The notes: generated by a model from the letters alone, not told the origin. Counted from the stretch's first letter, positions 15,364 through 25,850 are shown. The stretch is DNA of 64,000 nucleotides from Paenilisteria riparia FSL S10-1204 (GCF_000525995.1 NZ_AODL01000006.1:62001-126000), one strand, 5' to 3'. A program made the numbers and translations.

Positions 15364-16218
15364 TTATATCAATGTATTATGGCAGATTACCATGCGATCT
15401 TTGCCATTTATATCTTGTTGGATTTTCACCTTAGCCTGTGGAAAACTTTTTTCGAATAATAATTTTATGGCTTCTCCTTGTGTATAACCTATTTCAACGC
15501 CAATCCAGAATTGTTTATCCACAAGTTGAGGCAAGTCGACGATAAGCCTTTCGTAGATAGCTAAACCATTGTTTGGCGCAAATAACGCGAGTTCTGGTTC
15601 GTTTTTTAAGACGTAATCAGACATTCCAGCGCGTTCTTTTTCCGCGATATATGGTGGATTTGCCATAATCATATCGAATTTCTCGCCGTTTTCTAGGAAT
15701 GCTTTCACAAGATCAGTGTGGATAAAACGGACATTTGTTTTTTGACGAATATTGTTATCCACAGCTATTTCGAGTGCTTCGGTGGATATGTCAGAGCCAG
15801 TAAGCGCGAGTTCTGGGAATTCGGCTTGTAAGGTAATCGGGATGATGCCGCTACCGGTACAAACATCGAGCACACGCTGAATCCTGCCTGGATGCTGCTT
15901 TATCCACTGTTCCGCCGCATAAACAAGTTCCTCGGTTTCTGGACGTGGGATTAATACGCTTGGTGTTACTTTAAAATCACGACCGTAAAATGGGGCGACG
16001 CCTAAAATGTATTGCACTGGTTCGCCAGCAAGATAACGCGCGAAATCAGCATCAAATTGGGCTTTTTCAGTTGGGGTTAGTTCACGCTCAATCGTTGTCC
16101 ACAGTTGCGAACGCGTCAAAAAAAGCCGAGTCTCTAAAATGATTTCGGCAATATTTTGATCGAGTTCGCGTTCTATTAAAACAGCTTTTGCTTGTTGTAA
16201 AACTTCGGCTATTGTCAT
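15364..16218 (-). CDS. prmC: Peptide chain release factor glutamine methyltransferase
   Basis: PrmC methylates the glutamine of the GGQ motif in release factors, which speeds termination. The SAM-binding Rossmann fold is visible ([16 protein letters not shown], about 114-129), and the catalytic NPPY lies near residue 187. It starts one base after the prfA stop codon, so enzyme and substrate are co-transcribed, the usual arrangement. Three perfect DnaA boxes lie within the coding sequence, part of the cluster that continues downstream. Confidence 0.96.
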   Translation of the reverse strand: MTIAEVLQQAKAVLIERELDQNIAEIILETRLFLTRSQLWTTIERELTPTEKAQFDADFARYLAGEPVQYILGVAPFYGRDFKVTPSVLIPRPETEELVYAAEQWIKQHPGRIQRVLDVCTGSGIIPITLQAEFPELALTGSDISTEALEIAVDNNIRQKTNVRFIHTDLVKAFLENGEKFDMIMANPPYIAEKERAGMSDYVLKNEPELALFAPNNGLAIYERLIVDLPQLVDKQFWIGVEIGYTQGEAIKLLFEKSFPQAKVKIQQDINGKDRMVICHNTLI

Positions 16219-16219
16219 C

Positions 16220-17296
16220 TTACAAACCGTCGTTGATATGTTCTAGTTTACTTGTTTGGTCTTCCATGATTAGCGCGTCAATGACTTCATCGAGCTTGCC
16301 TTCCATGATTTGATCCAGTTTTTGAATCGTTAGGCCGATTCGGTGATCTGTTACGCGGTTTTGCGGATAATTATACGTCCGAATTCGCTCCGAACGATCC
16401 CCTGTTCCAACGGCAGATTTACGCGTTGTATCATATTCTTCACGCGCTTCACGCTCAAACTTATCAAAAATCCGTGCACGCAAAATTTTCATCGCTTTTT
16501 CTTTGTTTTTAATTTGGGAACGTTCGTCTTGCATCGACACAACGATTCCCGTTGGCATATGCGTCAAACGAACCGCGGACATTGTTGTATTGACACTTTG
16601 TCCACCGGCACCACTTGATGCGAATGTATCCGTCCGAATATCGCTATCTTTAATATCGATTTCCACATCTTCAGCTTCTGGCAAAATCGCAACAGTCGCC
16701 GTCGACGTATGAATACGCCCGCCAGATTCCGTCTCAGGAACGCGTTGCACACGATGCGCGCCGTTCTCATATTTCAAGCGAGAATACGCACCATTTCCGT
16801 TAATCATCACGATAACTTCCTTATAACCACCGATTCCCGTCGCGTTTGCCTCCATAACCTCAGCTTTCCAACCACGAGACTCTGCATAGCGCGAATACAT
16901 CCGGAATAAGTCGCCAGCAAATAAAGCTGCCTCGTCGCCACCAGCAGCACCGCGAATTTCCATAATAACGTTTTTATCATCGTTCGGGTCTTTTGGTACG
17001 AGTAATAGCTTCAACTTTTCTTCCAAATCGGCTTTTTCTTGCGTTAATTCATTGAATTCTTCCTTGACCATTTCTTTCATGTCGTCATCTAGCTTCTCGT
17101 TCAGCATGTCGCGTGTGTCCGCAAGCGCTCCGGTCACTTTTTTGTAATGGCGATACACCTCTACTGTTTCCGCGATTCCCGATTGTTCTTTCGAATAGTC
17201 GCGCAATTTCTTTGCATCACTAACCACATTCGGGTCGCTAAGAAGCTCATTTAATTCATCATAACGATCCTCAACGGCCTGTAATCGATCATACAT
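16220..17296 (-). CDS. prfA: Peptide chain release factor 1
   Basis: RF1 reads UAA and UAG stop codons in the ribosomal A site. The GGQ motif lies in [12 protein letters not shown] near residue 230. The 358-residue length is standard. The upstream neighbour is tdk (20 bp) and the downstream neighbour is prmC. In Listeria the symbol prfA also denotes the virulence regulator; this gene is unrelated to it. Confidence 0.97.
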   Translation of the reverse strand: MYDRLQAVEDRYDELNELLSDPNVVSDAKKLRDYSKEQSGIAETVEVYRHYKKVTGALADTRDMLNEKLDDDMKEMVKEEFNELTQEKADLEEKLKLLLVPKDPNDDKNVIMEIRGAAGGDEAALFAGDLFRMYSRYAESRGWKAEVMEANATGIGGYKEVIVMINGNGAYSRLKYENGAHRVQRVPETESGGRIHTSTATVAILPEAEDVEIDIKDSDIRTDTFASSGAGGQSVNTTMSAVRLTHMPTGIVVSMQDERSQIKNKEKAMKILRARIFDKFEREAREEYDTTRKSAVGTGDRSERIRTYNYPQNRVTDHRIGLTIQKLDQIMEGKLDEVIDALIMEDQTSKLEHINDGL

Positions 17297-17316
17297 CTAC
17301 TTTCACCTCATTCATT

Positions 17317-17889
17317 TTATATCGACGGATTCGCATGGCATTTACGACAAACAGGATAATAACGATCATTTCCACCAATCAAAATTTGGTCGCCTTTATA
17401 CATCGGCTTCCCATCTTCATCGACGCGTAGAACCATCGTCGCCTTCTTCGTGCAGAACCAGCAAACCGTCTTCATTTCTTCGATTTTATCCGCATATAAT
17501 AATAAATATTTCGAGCCTTCGAAAAGCTCATTTTGAAAATCATTTTTTAGACCGTACGCAATGACCGGAATGTTTAGTTCATCGGCAATACGCGCCAATT
17601 GTAAAATATGTTTCTTCTCCAAAAACTGCGATTCATCCAACAAAACACAATATGGTTTCGTTTCCAATTGCGCCACTTCGTCATACACATTTGTCGTTGA
17701 AAACACAGGAATCGCCTCACGTTTCAAGCCAATACGACTCGAAATCATGCCAACCTGATCGCGATTATCAATACCTGACGTAAAAATCACAACCGGTTTA
17801 TTTTGTTCCTCATAATTATGCGCTACTTTTAAAATTTCAATCGTTTTGCCGCTATTCATCGAGCCGTACCTAAAGAAAAGCTGTGCCAT
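17317..17889 (-). CDS. tdk: Thymidine kinase
   Basis: Tdk phosphorylates thymidine for salvage. The P-loop GSMNSGKT is at residues 9-16, the LLDESQFL block near 83-90, and the structural zinc ligands CWFC and CRKC lie in the C-terminal half. At 190 residues it is a typical type II thymidine kinase. It probably begins the tdk-prfA-prmC transcript. The 417-bp gap ahead of it holds a large inverted-repeat element (18059-18254). Confidence 0.97.
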   Translation of the reverse strand: MAQLFFRYGSMNSGKTIEILKVAHNYEEQNKPVVIFTSGIDNRDQVGMISSRIGLKREAIPVFSTTNVYDEVAQLETKPYCVLLDESQFLEKKHILQLARIADELNIPVIAYGLKNDFQNELFEGSKYLLLYADKIEEMKTVCWFCTKKATMVLRVDEDGKPMYKGDQILIGGNDRYYPVCRKCHANPSI

Positions 17890-18058
17890 CTTCCCATAAC
17901 CTCACATTCACATGTTAAAAACTCTTTTTCATTCTATCATAGCGGACAATTATGAACAACAGGAAGCCACACTTCTTATTTTCATTATGAAAAGAGGTTA
18001 AAACTCAAGATAAAGCAAAACCGCCGAGCCATTTACTTTGGGTAGGATGAAAAGTTTG

Positions 18059-18254
18059 GCTTTACACAAATCGAGCGAAAGCGTTTGTATTCAGGGAGTT
18101 TGGTGGAAGCCGGAAGCGGAGCATACTGGTGTATGTGATGACTGAAAGCAGGGAGGGAGTCGTATCCCCGACCATGCGAGAAGTTAAGCGTAGCGTAAGC
18201 GAAGTAGAACCGGAAGTCCGCCAAACTCCCTGAATGCGAGCGCTTGTCGCCGAT
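18059..18254 (+). repeat. Composite repeat with a 165-bp insert bounded by CGAGCG
   Basis: The hexamer CGAGCG occurs at 18072-18077 and 18237-18242. Between the copies are near-terminal inverted repeats ATTCAGGGAGTTTGG (18089-18103) and CCAAACTCCCTGAAT (18221-18235). The sequence outside the hexamers (GGCTTTACACAAAT on the left, CTTGTCGCCGATT on the right) is found directly joined at one CGAGCG in the inverted copy near 30387-30450. The 165-bp segment therefore behaves like an insertion with a 6-bp duplication, or a removable module. It has no credible coding frame. Confidence 0.75.
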
Positions 18255-18285
18255 TCATTCGGGGTATGAGACTTATTTCCATTCT

Positions 18286-18316
18286 GAAAAACACGCCGAC
18301 ATAAGAGTCAGCGTGT
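18286..18316 (-). terminator. Rho-independent terminator at the end of the threonine operon
   Basis: ACACGCTGAC pairs with GTCGGCGTGT on the minus strand and is followed by TTTTT; the stem overlaps the last thrB codons. Confidence 0.85.
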
Positions 18317-19176
18317 TGTCATAGAACCATCGTTTTCAACTTTTAAAGAAAGAACGCTTGCTGTGGCATCGAAATCTTGCATCACAGCCAGCAATTCATC
18401 TGCTTTTTCTTGAGGTGCAAAAATGAGAATGGTAGGACCAGCCCCACTTAGGCAAGCCGCATACGCGCCATGTTCTTTCGTCAAGGCTCGAAGCGGTGCA
18501 AGATGTGGTACCAATCTGGCACGGTAGTTCTCATGCCATAAATCGCGTTCCATCATTTTCCCTGCGAGCTCCAAATCATTTTGCAAAAGTGCCGCGATCA
18601 TGACATTGGCGATGCTACTCGCTTTGACTGCTTCTTTATAGCTAGTTCGTTCGGAAGTACGCCGCGACTTTCGCTTGTCAGCAATGATTCTTGCGGAATA
18701 AAGGCTAATAAAGCGCAATCTGGGAACAAATGACGCACGTAAAAATCTTCTCCATCCAATTTCGCACCAACAACAAAATTACCAAGCACAGCTGGCGCGA
18801 CGTTATCTGGGTGGCCTTCAATTTCTGCTGCGATTTCCACTTTCCGTTCCGGTGTTAACTCCAAATTGGCCAGCGCATTGGCTAGTTCAATCCCTGCAAC
18901 AACAGCCGCAGAGCTACTTCCAAGTCCGCGCGCCGCAGGGATATCGCATGCCATTTGTAAACGATGTGGCGTTAAATCAGGCGCGATGCTAAGCGCAGTT
19001 TCAACGATAACATTCGTTGCATCCGTTGGAATCCCACCACCTAAATCATGCGCAACATACCACTCGGTTGCTTCTTCCAAAACATCTAGCGTCAAATAAA
19101 GCGATAACGCCAAGCCACACGAATCAAAACCAGGTCCAAGATTCGCTGTTGTAGCCGGAACTTGGATGCGAATCAT
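18308..19176 (-). pseudogene. thrB: Homoserine kinase, interrupted by a single-base frameshift
   Basis: ThrB phosphorylates homoserine on the path to threonine. The GHMP-kinase ATP motif ARGLGSSSAAVV lies near residues 85-96, and the C-terminal GAYAACLSGAGPTILIF block is present in another frame. The break is at about 18642-18643, where adding one base to CTAGC restores LPNELSYKEAVKASS. The repaired protein has about 289 residues, the normal length. The start overlaps thrC by 4 bp (ATGA). I suspect a sequencing deletion because the rest shows no decay. Confidence 0.85.
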
Positions 19177-20232
19177 TTCGTCACGCCCCCGCGTAAGTAT
19201 TCACGCATTGCATCCACACCTTCTACATGCGAAATCGGAACCTCATGCACACTCATCGCGGTATCTGGATCTTTCAAGCCGTTTCCAGTAAACACACAAA
19301 CGACCGTCTCACCTTGCTTAATCGCGCCACTTTTCACGTGTTGAATCACGCCTGCAAGCGATGCCGCCGAGCCCGGTTCAATAAATACACCGTCTTGCGC
19401 CGCAACTTTTTTATACGCATTGACAATCTCGTCGTCTGTTACCGAATGGATATAACCGCCTGACTCATCGCGAGCCGCTTCCGCTAAGCCCCAACTTGCA
19501 GGATTTCCAATACGAATCGCCGTCGCAATTGTTTCCGGATTCTTAATTGGCGCACCTTGCACAATTGCCGCCGCACCTTCCGCTTCAAAACCGTGCATGC
19601 GTGGCAAACCAACACCAAAATTACCGTCCCATTCTTTAAAACCTTTCCAGTACGCCGAAATGTTTCCCGCATTACCGACCGGAATCGCAAGCACGTCTGG
19701 CGCTTTGCCTCCCAGTTGCTCACAGATTTCAAAGGCTGCCGTCTTCTGTCCTTCTAAACGATACGGATTCACCGAGTTCACTAACGCCACAGCTTCCGTT
19801 TCCGCCAATTTACGTACCGCGTCCAAAGCCTCATCAAAATTCCCTTGAATCGCAATAATATCCGCACCATACATCACGGCTTGCGCTAACTTACCAAGCG
19901 CCACTTTACCGTCCGGAATAACCACATACGCCTTCATGCCCGCGCGAGTCGCATAGGCCGCAGCCGCAGCAGACGTGTTTCCCGTCGACGCACAAATAAC
20001 AGCTTCCGCGCCTTCTTCCTTCGCCTTCGCAACCGCCATCACCATACCGCGATCCTTGAACGATCCCGTCGGATTCAAGCCCTCATACTTGCCATATAAC
20101 GTCACGCCAAGCTCTTTTGACAAATTTGGCAATGGAACTAACGGTGTATTTCCTTCCGCCAAGCCAATCATCGGTTGTTTTTTCAGTAATCGGTAAATAA
20201 TCCTTATATCTTTTCAATAAACCTTCGTACAT
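19173..20232 (-). pseudogene. thrC: Threonine synthase, frameshifted close to the N-terminus
   Basis: ThrC converts O-phosphohomoserine to threonine using PLP. The lysine-bearing motif [10 protein letters not shown] and the phosphate-binding loop [15 protein letters not shown] are intact. The natural start is the ATG at 20230-20232 ([18 protein letters not shown]), 3 bp after the hom stop. That frame breaks at a run of six A (plus 20178-20183). With five A it continues as [14 protein letters not shown] to a protein of about 351 residues. As read, an internal ATG at 20171 would give 332 residues lacking the N-terminal domain edge. Confidence 0.85.
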
Positions 20233-20235
20233 TTG

Positions 20236-21522
20236 TTATCCCTCCACAACTTGATATTTCGCTTGCATTTGCATCTGTGGCTCCAGTTCCACACGGCTAA
20301 TCGCCTGCTCCAACTGCGCCTTACTCGTTACGTGCGTGACAACAACAACCGTCGCCGTATAATCGTCCAGCGGTTCTTGCAAAATTTTATCAAAACCGAC
20401 ACCCGACTCCGCAAAAATCTGTGTTAACTTAAGGAAAGTCCCAGTTTTATCGTCCATTACAATTCGCATATAATACTTTGAAAAAATTTCATCTGGTGGC
20501 GTCTGCTTCGTGTCATGCTGGTAACTATTGAACGCATTCCCATTCGTGCCTAGTTTACTGTTTTTGGCAACCGTAATAATGTCACTAACAACACTCGTCG
20601 CCGTCGGAAGTTCCCCAGCACCAGGACCGTAATACATCGTCTCACCAGCCGCAGCACCCGTTACAAACACCGCATTATTCTCGTTGTTCACACCTGCCAT
20701 CGGGTGGTACTTCGGTAACAACACTGGCCCAACATTCACAGCCACCGAGCCGTTCTTCTCTTCAGCCGTTCCTACCAATTTAATCACGTATTTCAACTGC
20801 TCCGCAACTTCCATATCACGCGGCGCAATCCCACGAATACCAACCGTATCGACATCTGACAAGTCAACGTTCATCCCAAAAGCAAGACGCGTTAAAATGA
20901 CCATTTTGCGAGCCGCATCAATACCGTCCACATCACTCGTCGGATCAGCCTCTGCAAAGCCCAAATCCTGCGCTTCCTTCAAAACATCCTCGTATGTGCG
21001 TTTCTCAGTTTTCATTTTTGTTAACATAAAGTTCGTCGTGCCATTCACGATTCCCATAACCTTCTGAATCTTGTCCGCCGCAAGTCCGTTCACAATCGTC
21101 CGCAAAATCGGAATCCCGCCGGCTACACTTGCCTCATAGAATAAATCACATTTATTCGCTTGCGCCACAGCAATCAACTCATCACCATGTAACGCAATCA
21201 AATCCTTATTCGCCGTCACGACATGTTTTCCAGCCTGAAGCGCCTGCAAAATATATTCCCGCGCTGGCTCAATGCTTCCCATAACTTCAACGACGACCGA
21301 AATTTCTGGATCAGTTAAAATATCAGTTGGCTCTGTGGTCAAGCTGAATCCTTTCGTTTCGTACCGACGATTTTTCTCTAAGTCACGTACAAGTACTTTT
21401 TTAACGCTTACTTGGTAGCCCGTAATTTGACTAATTTTCTCCGCATGCTCTTCTAAAATGTGAATAACACCACTACCAACCGTTCCAAATCCTAAAATTC
21501 CAACTTTTAATTTCGCTTCCAC
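20236..21522 (-). CDS. hom: Homoserine dehydrogenase
   Basis: Hom reduces aspartate semialdehyde to homoserine, feeding threonine and methionine. The NAD(P)-binding GFGTVGSGV is at residues 11-19, the catalytic region around GIVNGTTNFMLTKM near 165-180, and a C-terminal ACT domain (about 350-425) suggests threonine feedback. The start is GTG with GAGGAGG ahead. It heads the hom-thrC-thrB operon. Confidence 0.97.
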   Translation of the reverse strand: MEAKLKVGILGFGTVGSGVIHILEEHAEKISQITGYQVSVKKVLVRDLEKNRRYETKGFSLTTEPTDILTDPEISVVVEVMGSIEPAREYILQALQAGKHVVTANKDLIALHGDELIAVAQANKCDLFYEASVAGGIPILRTIVNGLAADKIQKVMGIVNGTTNFMLTKMKTEKRTYEDVLKEAQDLGFAEADPTSDVDGIDAARKMVILTRLAFGMNVDLSDVDTVGIRGIAPRDMEVAEQLKYVIKLVGTAEEKNGSVAVNVGPVLLPKYHPMAGVNNENNAVFVTGAAAGETMYYGPGAGELPTATSVVSDIITVAKNSKLGTNGNAFNSYQHDTKQTPPDEIFSKYYMRIVMDDKTGTFLKLTQIFAESGVGFDKILQEPLDDYTATVVVVTHVTSKAQLEQAISRVELEPQMQMQAKYQVVEG

Positions 21523-21563
21523 TTGCCAACCTCCTCAGTTCTAAAACAATGTAATTATTGCTT

Positions 21564-21592
21564 ATTATACGCAATTTCATTCCATAAAGCAA
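21564..21592 (-). promoter_or_regulatory. SigA-type promoter of hom-thrC-thrB
   Basis: Minus-strand TTGCTT (21587-21592) and TATAAT (21564-21569) have a 17-base spacing and sit about 45 bp upstream of the hom start. I see no T-box in the short leader. Confidence 0.7.
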
Positions 21593-21673
21593 AGGGTTAT
21601 TTGATATATCTGAATATTCGTTTACAAAAATGTTCACAAAAGACACAATTATGGCCTTCAAAAACATAGATGC

Positions 21674-21730
21674 TTGACAGTTAGAATTCTATGTATTATA
21701 CTCAACATATCGAAAGTTAGAAATCTAACT
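21674..21730 (+). promoter_or_regulatory. Promoter and twin operators of the marR-MATE operon
   Basis: TTGACA (21674-21679) and TATACT (21697-21702) are 17 bases apart. A palindrome TAGAATTCTA fills the spacer (21682-21691). A second perfect palindrome AGTTAGAAATCTAACT (21715-21730) lies just after the predicted start site. Both share the half-site GTTAGAA. This is the expected layout for autorepression by the downstream MarR protein. Confidence 0.8.
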
Positions 21731-21749
21731 ATAAGGAGTCGAATTAAAA

Positions 21750-22181
21750 ATGAAACCAGAAAGCACCAACACCCCCTATTCCGATTTATTCCGTGAAATT
21801 GGTATGAAATTAAAATTTAGCGCGGACCGCAAACTTGCTGATGTCGAACTCAACGGACAACAAGGCCGTATGATTGGCTACATCTACGAAAATCAAGACC
21901 GCGGCGTCATACAAAAAGACCTTGCGACCCAATTCAACCGCAAAGGTGCCAGCATCACTAGCATGCTCCAAGGCCTCGAGAAGAAAGGCTACATTAAACG
22001 CATTGTCCCAGAAAATAACGAGCGCCAGAAAAACATCTATGTTCTTGAAAAAGGTATCGCACTTATCGAAGAATTCCAAGACGTTTTTGCTGAAATTGAA
22101 GGCAATATTACAAAAGGTCTCACAAAAAACGAAGCCGAACAACTCAAAACCTTATTAACAAAAGTAAGTCATAACTTATAA
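21750..22181 (+). CDS. MarR-family transcriptional regulator
   Basis: A 143-residue winged-helix protein. The recognition region is around residues 50-85 (IQKDLATQFNRKGASITSML), followed by the wing with PENNERQKNIYV and a C-terminal dimer helix. Family members repress efflux or stress genes and release DNA on binding small ligands. It lies 15 bp ahead of a MATE pump on the same strand, and its promoter carries two palindromes, so it most likely represses its own operon. The ligand is unknown. Confidence 0.9.
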   Translation: MKPESTNTPYSDLFREIGMKLKFSADRKLADVELNGQQGRMIGYIYENQDRGVIQKDLATQFNRKGASITSMLQGLEKKGYIKRIVPENNERQKNIYVLEKGIALIEEFQDVFAEIEGNITKGLTKNEAEQLKTLLTKVSHNL

Positions 22182-22196
22182 GAAAGAAGGATTCAC

Positions 22197-23571
22197 ATGT
22201 CTAAGAAATTTTCAGATCAATATTATTTAGAAGAAGCGCCAATTAAGAAAACTATTGCCCATCTTTCCATTCCAATGATGATCGGAATGTCCGTCGGAAC
22301 GATTTACAATGTCATCAATGCTTATTTTATAGGGCTGTTGCATAACACTAGTATGCTCTCAGCGATTACACTTGGCTTGCCGATTTTCACAGTTTTAATG
22401 GCTATTGGAAACATATTTGGTGTTGGGGGAGGAACATTCATTACCCGACTCATTGGACAAAAAGATACTGAAAAAGCCCGTCGTGTCGCGGGATACACAT
22501 TCTACGGAAGTATCATCGCCGGAATTCTTATCTCCCTTCTCGCCATGCTTTTCGTCAATCCAATTTCCCAATTACTCGGCGCTGACGTAGCAACATTCGC
22601 TTATACGAAGGCATATACCATGACCCTTTTTGCAGGTGGCTTTATCGTTGTTCTCAATTTCGCATTGGAGCAGTTAGTTCGCTCTGGTGGCGCATCCAAA
22701 GAATCTATGTATGGCATTTTTATCAGCACAGGCTTAAGCCTGATTCTTGATCCACTGCTTATCCTTGGACTTGGCTGGCACGTTTTAGGCGCAGCACTTG
22801 CAATGATTCTAGCACAACTTGGTTCAGCTGTTTACTATCTCTATTTCCTAGAAAAGCGTAGCGAACATCTTCAAGGCTTCCTGAAGCATATTAAAATTTC
22901 CATCAAAGACCAACTCGAAGTCTATAAAATAGGTATCTCTGAACTGCTCCAGTCCGCGTTTCTTATCGTTAGCACACTGCTTCTAAATAATTTCGCAATC
23001 CAATACGGAGACAACGTTGTCGCGGGATTCGGTATCGCGCTTCGTATCGTACAAATTCCAGAATTTTTAGCAATGGGTCTGTTTTTCGGACTTATTCCGT
23101 TCTTCGCTTTTAACTTTGCGAGTTAAAAATTATGCACGATTCAAAGCAGGACTTTCACAAGCAGCGTGGTATATCGGCGGTATCGCTATTCTGTTTGTGG
23201 GCATCGTCTACTTGTTCCGAACACCCATTATTCATTTGTTCTCTAGTGACCCAAGCGTACTTATCGTTGGCACTTATATCTTAGTTGCCATGTTAGTATC
23301 CGCATTATTCAACGGCTTCACTGGTTTATTCATCAGCATTTTCCAAGCCGCGGGACAAGGAACCGCAACGATGGTTATGTCTATCACACAAGGCGTTCTA
23401 TATATTCCGATGATTCTGATTTTACATGCTACTTTTGGTTTGCATGGCATTATTTGGTCCATGACCGTGACTGAAATCATTACCGTTGTGATGGGTCTCC
23501 TATTCTTCCTCGCATTCCAACGCAAAATAAAAACACCCGACCTATCTGGCGCAAAAGTAAGTACGCCATGA
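22197..23571 (+). pseudogene. MATE-family multidrug efflux protein, interrupted by a single-base frameshift
   Basis: MATE proteins export cationic drugs by sodium or proton antiport. The first part (309 residues) has the N-terminal lobe with about eight membrane segments. The second part (about 150 residues, beginning KNYARFKAGL) continues the C-terminal lobe in another frame. The break is at about 23117-23125 after FFAFNF; one extra base there produces a TAA stop. The two parts together make about 455 residues, normal for the family. The regulator upstream is intact, which favours recent loss or sequencing error. Confidence 0.85.
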
Positions 23572-23594
23572 TAAGTCGCATGTTTCTCTAACTG

Positions 23595-24947
23595 TTAACG
23601 CATCGTTACGAATTCTTCGGCTCCCGTCGGATGAATCGCAACCGTGTTATCAAAATCAGCCTTTGTCGCACCCATTTTCATTGCAACGGCAAAGCCTTGA
23701 ATCATTTCATCGACTCCCGTGCCGATTCCGTGTAGTCCAACAACTTTTTCATTCGCGCCTACACAAACTAGCTTCATTCGGCACGGTTCGCGATGTGCTG
23801 TAATCGCAGTGTACATAGACGTAAAAGAAGACGTGTAAACTTTGACTTGCGTTTCCCCATATTTTTCAATCGCTTGTGGCTCCGTCAAACCAATCGTCCC
23901 AATTGCTGGATGACTAAATACAACCGTCGGAATCAAGTCATAATCCAAATGTTCATCCAGTTTACCATTAAATAATCGCTCCGATAAACGCCGACCCGCG
24001 GCTATTGCAACTGGCGTCAGCTCAACATGCCCCGTAATATCCCCAACCGCATAAATGCCAGAAACCGTTGTATTTTGGTATTTGTCCACTTTGATATAGC
24101 CTTTTGCATCAAGTTCTACCGCCGTCGCTGCCAAATTCAAACTCTCCGTCTCAGGCCTTCTACCAATCGCCCAAATCAGCGTGTCCACCGTTTCCGAACG
24201 TCCATCCTCCAAATGAAGTGTCACTGAACCGTCTTCATTTTTCGTCACTTCCTTAGGCACAGCTTCCGTATGTAGCGTCAGTCCCTGCTCCTCCATAACT
24301 TCCACCAGTGTATCTACAAGTAGCGGATCAAATTTCCGAAGCGGCGCATACTTTCGTACAAATAAATGTGTCTGTGCACCAAACCCACGCAAAACACCAG
24401 CCAGCTCCACCGCAATGTACCCCGCACCAACAACAGCCACACGTTTCGGCAACTCTGTCAAAGCAAAGAATCCGTTCGAATCAATGCCATATTCTGCGCC
24501 AGGAACATCAGGCCATGCTGGTTTTCCACCCGTCGCAATCAAAATATGGTCTGCCGTGTACCGCGTCCCATTCACTTCAATCGTGTGCTCATCTACAAAC
24601 GACGCGTACCCTTTCAAAATATTGACCTTATTACTATCCAACCCGCGCTGATAAGAACCATGAATCCGCTCAATATAAGCCTCCCTATTCTCCACCAACT
24701 TCGCAAAATCAAAACGCTCCTGCTTCACTTCAAATCCATAATCTGGCGCATATTTATGCATCGCCTCCGAAATTTGAGCACCATACCACATGACTTTTTT
24801 CGGTACACAGCCAACATTGACACACGTCCCGCCAAGATGTTTCGGCTCTACAAGCGCACATTTCATACCATAACTTGCCGCCCGATTCACTGAAGAAATC
24901 CCGCCGCTTCCGCCACCAATCGCTATATAATCATAATGTTCAACCAT
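23595..24947 (-). CDS. gor: Glutathione-disulfide reductase
   Basis: This FAD-dependent enzyme reduces glutathione disulfide with NADPH. The FAD motif GGGSGGISS lies near residues 10-18, the redox-active disulfide in [13 protein letters not shown] (about 38-50), a second dinucleotide fold around [13 protein letters not shown], and the C-terminal [11 protein letters not shown] that supplies the catalytic histidine. I start at MVEHYDYIA (450 residues) because TTAGGAGG lies 7 bases ahead. It stands alone between the MATE gene and nanE. Confidence 0.92.
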   Translation of the reverse strand: MVEHYDYIAIGGGSGGISSVNRAASYGMKCALVEPKHLGGTCVNVGCVPKKVMWYGAQISEAMHKYAPDYGFEVKQERFDFAKLVENREAYIERIHGSYQRGLDSNKVNILKGYASFVDEHTIEVNGTRYTADHILIATGGKPAWPDVPGAEYGIDSNGFFALTELPKRVAVVGAGYIAVELAGVLRGFGAQTHLFVRKYAPLRKFDPLLVDTLVEVMEEQGLTLHTEAVPKEVTKNEDGSVTLHLEDGRSETVDTLIWAIGRRPETESLNLAATAVELDAKGYIKVDKYQNTTVSGIYAVGDITGHVELTPVAIAAGRRLSERLFNGKLDEHLDYDLIPTVVFSHPAIGTIGLTEPQAIEKYGETQVKVYTSSFTSMYTAITAHREPCRMKLVCVGANEKVVGLHGIGTGVDEMIQGFAVAMKMGATKADFDNTVAIHPTGAEEFVTMR

Positions 24948-25073
24948 TCGATAACCTCCTAAAATCAGTACTTCTATCACTAATTCTAACGCAACCCTCG
25001 CCTAAATAAAAATTTTTGGTTTGTGAACTTGCACTTTTTGCGTCTATACGAGACAGTAACAGTTCTTAATATT

Positions 25074-25775
25074 TCAATTGGATTTTGTATTTAGTTTGGA
25101 TATAAAACGCGCTGTGATTTCCTGTGGCCGAGTGATTGCCCCGCCGACAACAACGGAAGTTCCACCAAGTTCTAAGGCTACTTTTGCTTTTTCCGGCGTA
25201 TCGATTTTCCCTTCCACAATAACTGGAAGCGCCGTAGCTTGCAATACTTCTTTTAAAAATTGAAAATCTGCTTCAGCGATGTTGCGACCCTTGGTTTGTT
25301 CCGTGTAGCCATGTAATGTCGTGGCGACGATATCAAAACCTAGGTGCGCTGCCACCGCGGCTTCTTCAGTAGTTGCTATATCCGCCATAAACAGTGTGTT
25401 GGGAAACTTGCTTTTGGCTTGTTGCAAAATTGTAGCCAAGCTCTCTCCGTTCGGACGTTTGCGATTCGTGCCATCCATCGCGACAACTTCGGCTCCAGTT
25501 TCACATGCCGCGATGACTTCTTTTATTGTAGGTGTAATAAAAACAGGTGAATTAGGATAGTCTTGCTTGATTATTCCGATAACTGGAACAGATACAACTT
25601 CTCGTATCGCTTGAATGTCCGCTATAGAATTAGACCTTATACCTGCAGCTCCTCCTTCAACGGCCGCTATTGCCATTTTGGACATGATGAATGAACTATG
25701 CAGAGGCTCTTCCGGTAGTGCTTGGCATGAGACAATAAGTTTGCCGCGCACCTTCTCTAAGAACAAATTTGCCAT
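25074..25775 (-). CDS. nanE: Putative N-acetylmannosamine-6-phosphate 2-epimerase
   Basis: NanE converts ManNAc-6-P to GlcNAc-6-P in sialic acid or ManNAc catabolism. The 233-residue TIM barrel shows family markers GAAGIRSNSIADIQAIR, VAMDGTNRKRPNGE and ATTLHGYTEQTKG. No sialic-acid transporter, lyase or kinase is next to it, so it may serve ManNAc recycling or be regulated elsewhere. The start has AAGGAGGAAAAAG ahead of the ATG. Confidence 0.9.
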   Translation of the reverse strand: MANLFLEKVRGKLIVSCQALPEEPLHSSFIMSKMAIAAVEGGAAGIRSNSIADIQAIREVVSVPVIGIIKQDYPNSPVFITPTIKEVIAACETGAEVVAMDGTNRKRPNGESLATILQQAKSKFPNTLFMADIATTEEAAVAAHLGFDIVATTLHGYTEQTKGRNIAEADFQFLKEVLQATALPVIVEGKIDTPEKAKVALELGGTSVVVGGAITRPQEITARFISKLNTKSN

Positions 25776-25850
25776 CTTTTTCCTCCTTCTGAAAATAAAA
25801 AGTATCCGTTTTCAAGTATACTATAACATGCATTTCCCAGAAACTTTTCA

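Noticed and set aside
16220-17296. Virulence regulator PrfA
   Set aside because: The gene is release factor 1 (GGQ motif, 358 residues, next to prmC); only the symbol is shared.
18033-18224. 63-codon minus-strand frame over the inverted-repeat element
   Set aside because: The frame lies across repeat arms, has no ribosome-binding site and is explained by the repeat.
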